Of a DNA stretch of 64,000 nt, positions 61,771 to 64,000 are shown in pieces; position 1 is the stretch's first letter, and each line of letters starts with the position of its first letter. The DNA is from Prostheceraeus crozeri. Its lineage: Eukaryota; Platyhelminthes; Polycladida; Euryleptidae. Where the stretch lies: contig CAJQUW010003421.1 in assembly GCA_907163375.1 (NCBI GenBank), forward strand, positions 62,001 to 126,000. The letters run 5' to 3'. Both the position numbers and the translations under genes were made by a program. Under the pieces are notes generated by a model. It was given only the letters and a program-made list of their open reading frames with translations. It was not told where the DNA came from and made no database searches.

Positions 61771-64000
61771 GTAATTTGTCGCACCTTCTGTTTGATTGAC
61801 ATTTAAAACCGACGACGACGACTCCAATTCTGCGGTTTAATTGGATAGTGGCTGAAGTCTCAGATCTCAGCTCTCATGTCTGAACCTACCTTAATGACGA
61901 TGTCATCAATTCTGAAGTTTATTTTAATATTTATTAGCATTTCATTGAGTGCTACAGCTCCATCATCATTGTGTCTTTTCTGTGAACTGACAACTATTCA
62001 GAAATTATTCCGTCCGACTGAAACCGGCACATTATATAGGTCTATTACAACAGATGGAATTATATATCTAATAAAAGGGAGCAATAGAAAAATATTTCAA
62101 CTTACTTCATCATCAAAACTTTTCAAATGCACTGGAAGATCAGCGATCGTTATCTTGTTCATTTTATGATTCATTCTTCTCTCCATTAGCTCAAGCCTCT
62201 TGAACATGTCGGTATGATTCACCTGCATTGCTTCATGTAAGTCGTCTGAAAGTAAGTACGACAAATATTAATTAATAGCATTTAGTGAAGGTCGATATAA
62301 TCTTCCTGATTTTTTTCATGATAGTTTTTTGGTTCTGGTCCTCAAACCTCTGGTCAGATGAGTTCTGCAATTGCGTCTGAGAAGCTGAAAAGCATCATTC
62401 ACCATCAAGATTGAATTTAGTAATTCACAATGGAATACTATTCACACTTAATTGATATAATCAGGGATGCAGAGACCACGATTGTTAAAAGTGTTCCTTA
62501 TATTAGAGGAAATAGGGTATGTTTAGCTGAGATAGGTGAAATTCACAGCTAATAACTCCTTAAAATGGTTGTTTAAAAATATCTAGTTCAATGATAATAA
62601 TTCAAACCATGATATGTAACGTAAAGAAATAGTGAAACTCTACTCCGAACTCAACTCTATGAAAATGATAACAAGATAAAAAATAAAATATGCCTGTATG
62701 GCCATGGAAACAGTCGAGTCAAAAGTGAGACAATTGAACGTTAATGACACACTTCAACATTTCCTTCCCCAATTTTAAAAAAAATGTTGCAACCCAAAAT
62801 CATTCATAACATAGTAAGTCCTCATTTATTGGCACTCTGGCCATTTCTCCTTTAACAAGTTCGGTGAAGGATATCATTCAGTCTAAAAACACAACTATCA
62901 ACTCTATCAGCTGATAGAAATACAAGAGTGCTTTCATGTGCTACAAGGGTGTCCACACGATTTCTGAAAAAAATTCCATGTTTTCCTGTCCTTCCCTCAT
63001 CTTAAAAGCCTTAATCTTAAGTATTTCAAGCATCCGATTCCATCAACAGCGCAGTATTATAGAAAGTCAGTAACCATTATCGATCCTATTCGCATTTACG
63101 AGATCCTAGTTCAGCAGAGGCAAGCTTCCAAGCTTCCCAAGCTTCTTAGCGCTTTCGATGTGCCCTGCAAATCGATTTTTCTTGAAAATTTTGTTAACAG
63201 CTAGTGTTGAGTGTAGATTTTTAAACAAGGAGGTTAAAGTTGTACCGTTGAGTAGAACGTTTTGTAGTAAGACGGTATATAGGTAAGACGGTAGACTGAT
63301 ACGGTATATAGGGTAGGGTAGGGCTGTCGGCCACATTTTAACATTTCTGTAAATCCCCAGTAACTCAAGTTGCAAATTTTTTATCCGAAATGTTACCGTC
63401 TTTGCAAATGACTGTAGAATGACTTGTAGAATGGCAAGAGTCGGCATTCACATAAAGATCAGTATGAGGATCAAACGAAGATTTTACCGTAATTTTCGAA
63501 ACAGAAGTTGGCATCAAACAGATTATAAGCAAAACAAATAATGCTGCAAAACCATCAACGAAAACGAGTTCGAAACTAACTTTTCATTTTCTTCCAAACT
63601 TTGCTCAAAACGTCGTCAGTGTCTTCAAAATCACTGAGAGTGTTTTCTAATATAGTCGTTGATTCCGTCATTAATTTTGAAGATCCCCGGCAAACTAACC
63701 TCGCTGGAAATAATTTGTCGTACATCGTAAGGAAAACTCTGTCTCCCTAAGAGAATACCAAGAAATTATGATCTTCATAATACCATCTATTTATGATCTT
63801 CAGCTTTTGCTAAAAGCAACTTTATGGCTTTCAATATGTTTAACATGAAATAAAATATCAGGCTATGTAACGTTTTTAAGTGTTAGGCATTAAAAACAAC
63901 ACACACAAAATAAAAAAAACATAAACACATAAATAACCATACAAAAAAAAACAATAAATAAAAAACAAAACCTAAATACATACCTACCAAAATCATACAA
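61771..64000. other. Unassigned AT-rich DNA
   Basis: Short open frames (for example 61876-62169 with a hydrophobic N-terminal stretch FILIFISISLSATAPSS) have no recognisable domain. The last 110 bp are A-rich low-complexity sequence. Nothing further can be supported. Confidence 0.4.

Noticed and set aside
1..64000. CRISPR arrays, bacterial operons or prophage
   Set aside because: Introns, poly(A) signals, animal transposon families and spaced tandem repeats show eukaryotic DNA. Tandem arrays have no spacer-repeat alternation.

Overview
The window is AT-rich animal DNA, very probably from an invertebrate. It holds almost no ordinary genes and is a deep nest of transposable elements: Penelope-like, gypsy, LINE, Crypton, P, hAT, PIF/Harbinger, Tc1/mariner, pogo and Polinton/Maverick. 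The species cannot be named from sequence alone. The only convincing host-type gene is an uninterrupted single-exon DEG/ENaC channel at 4305-5864 (minus).

Layout. 0-4.3 kb: LINE 3' end, a loose fragment of Polinton terminal repeat, two minisatellites, and a Penelope-like reverse transcriptase split by a 748-bp palindrome with TAA target duplications. 4.3-7.7 kb: the channel gene and a dead Tc1 transposase. 7.7-17.3 kb: a broken gypsy element whose gag and pol are separated by a Crypton-type tyrosine recombinase (itself split by a LINE) and by an insertion with a 13-bp target duplication. That insertion holds a P-like THAP transposon, a hAT MITE and a hammerhead-ribozyme-like motif. 17.3-21 kb: hairpins, a retroelement fragment and a 171-bp tandem array. 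21-23.4 kb: a Tc1/IS630-type transposon with TIRs of about 650 bp.

23,490-57,557 is the main object: a Polinton/Maverick (adintovirus-like endogenous virus) of about 23 kb once two later insertions are subtracted. It has TIRs of about 1.03 kb beginning AG. A Harbinger element (CTG target duplication) sits 8 bp from its left tip, and an 8.2-kb fold-back Penelope structure sits in its right TIR. It encodes protein-primed PolB, retroviral-type integrase with chromodomain, FtsK/A32-like packaging ATPase, adenovirus-type protease, double-jelly-roll major capsid protein, a pVI-like basic protein, a core-like basic protein, two large paralogous structural-type proteins, RING-like proteins, a DEDDh-exonuclease-like protein and a TATA-binding-protein (TBP) homologue of 181 aa. 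Most of the long genes carry one stop or frameshift, so this copy is dead but well preserved. The TBP-like, protease and coiled-coil frames are open.

The element appears to carry its own expression programme. The leftmost gene and PolB share a duplicated 5' leader, in which the start codon abuts the splice donor (ATG|GTAAGT) and is followed by a homologous 67-bp intron; the exonuclease-like gene has an acceptor that would fit the same leader. Six other genes, mostly structural, have a directional TATGCAAA-type motif just upstream of their start. A viral TBP, a TATA box on the left gene, a recurring non-TATA motif and overlapping convergent poly(A) signals suggest early and late gene classes. 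This is inference from sequence layout only.

57.6-64 kb: dead Tc1 and pogo relics, a palindromic MITE, diverged tandem repeats and unassigned AT-rich DNA.
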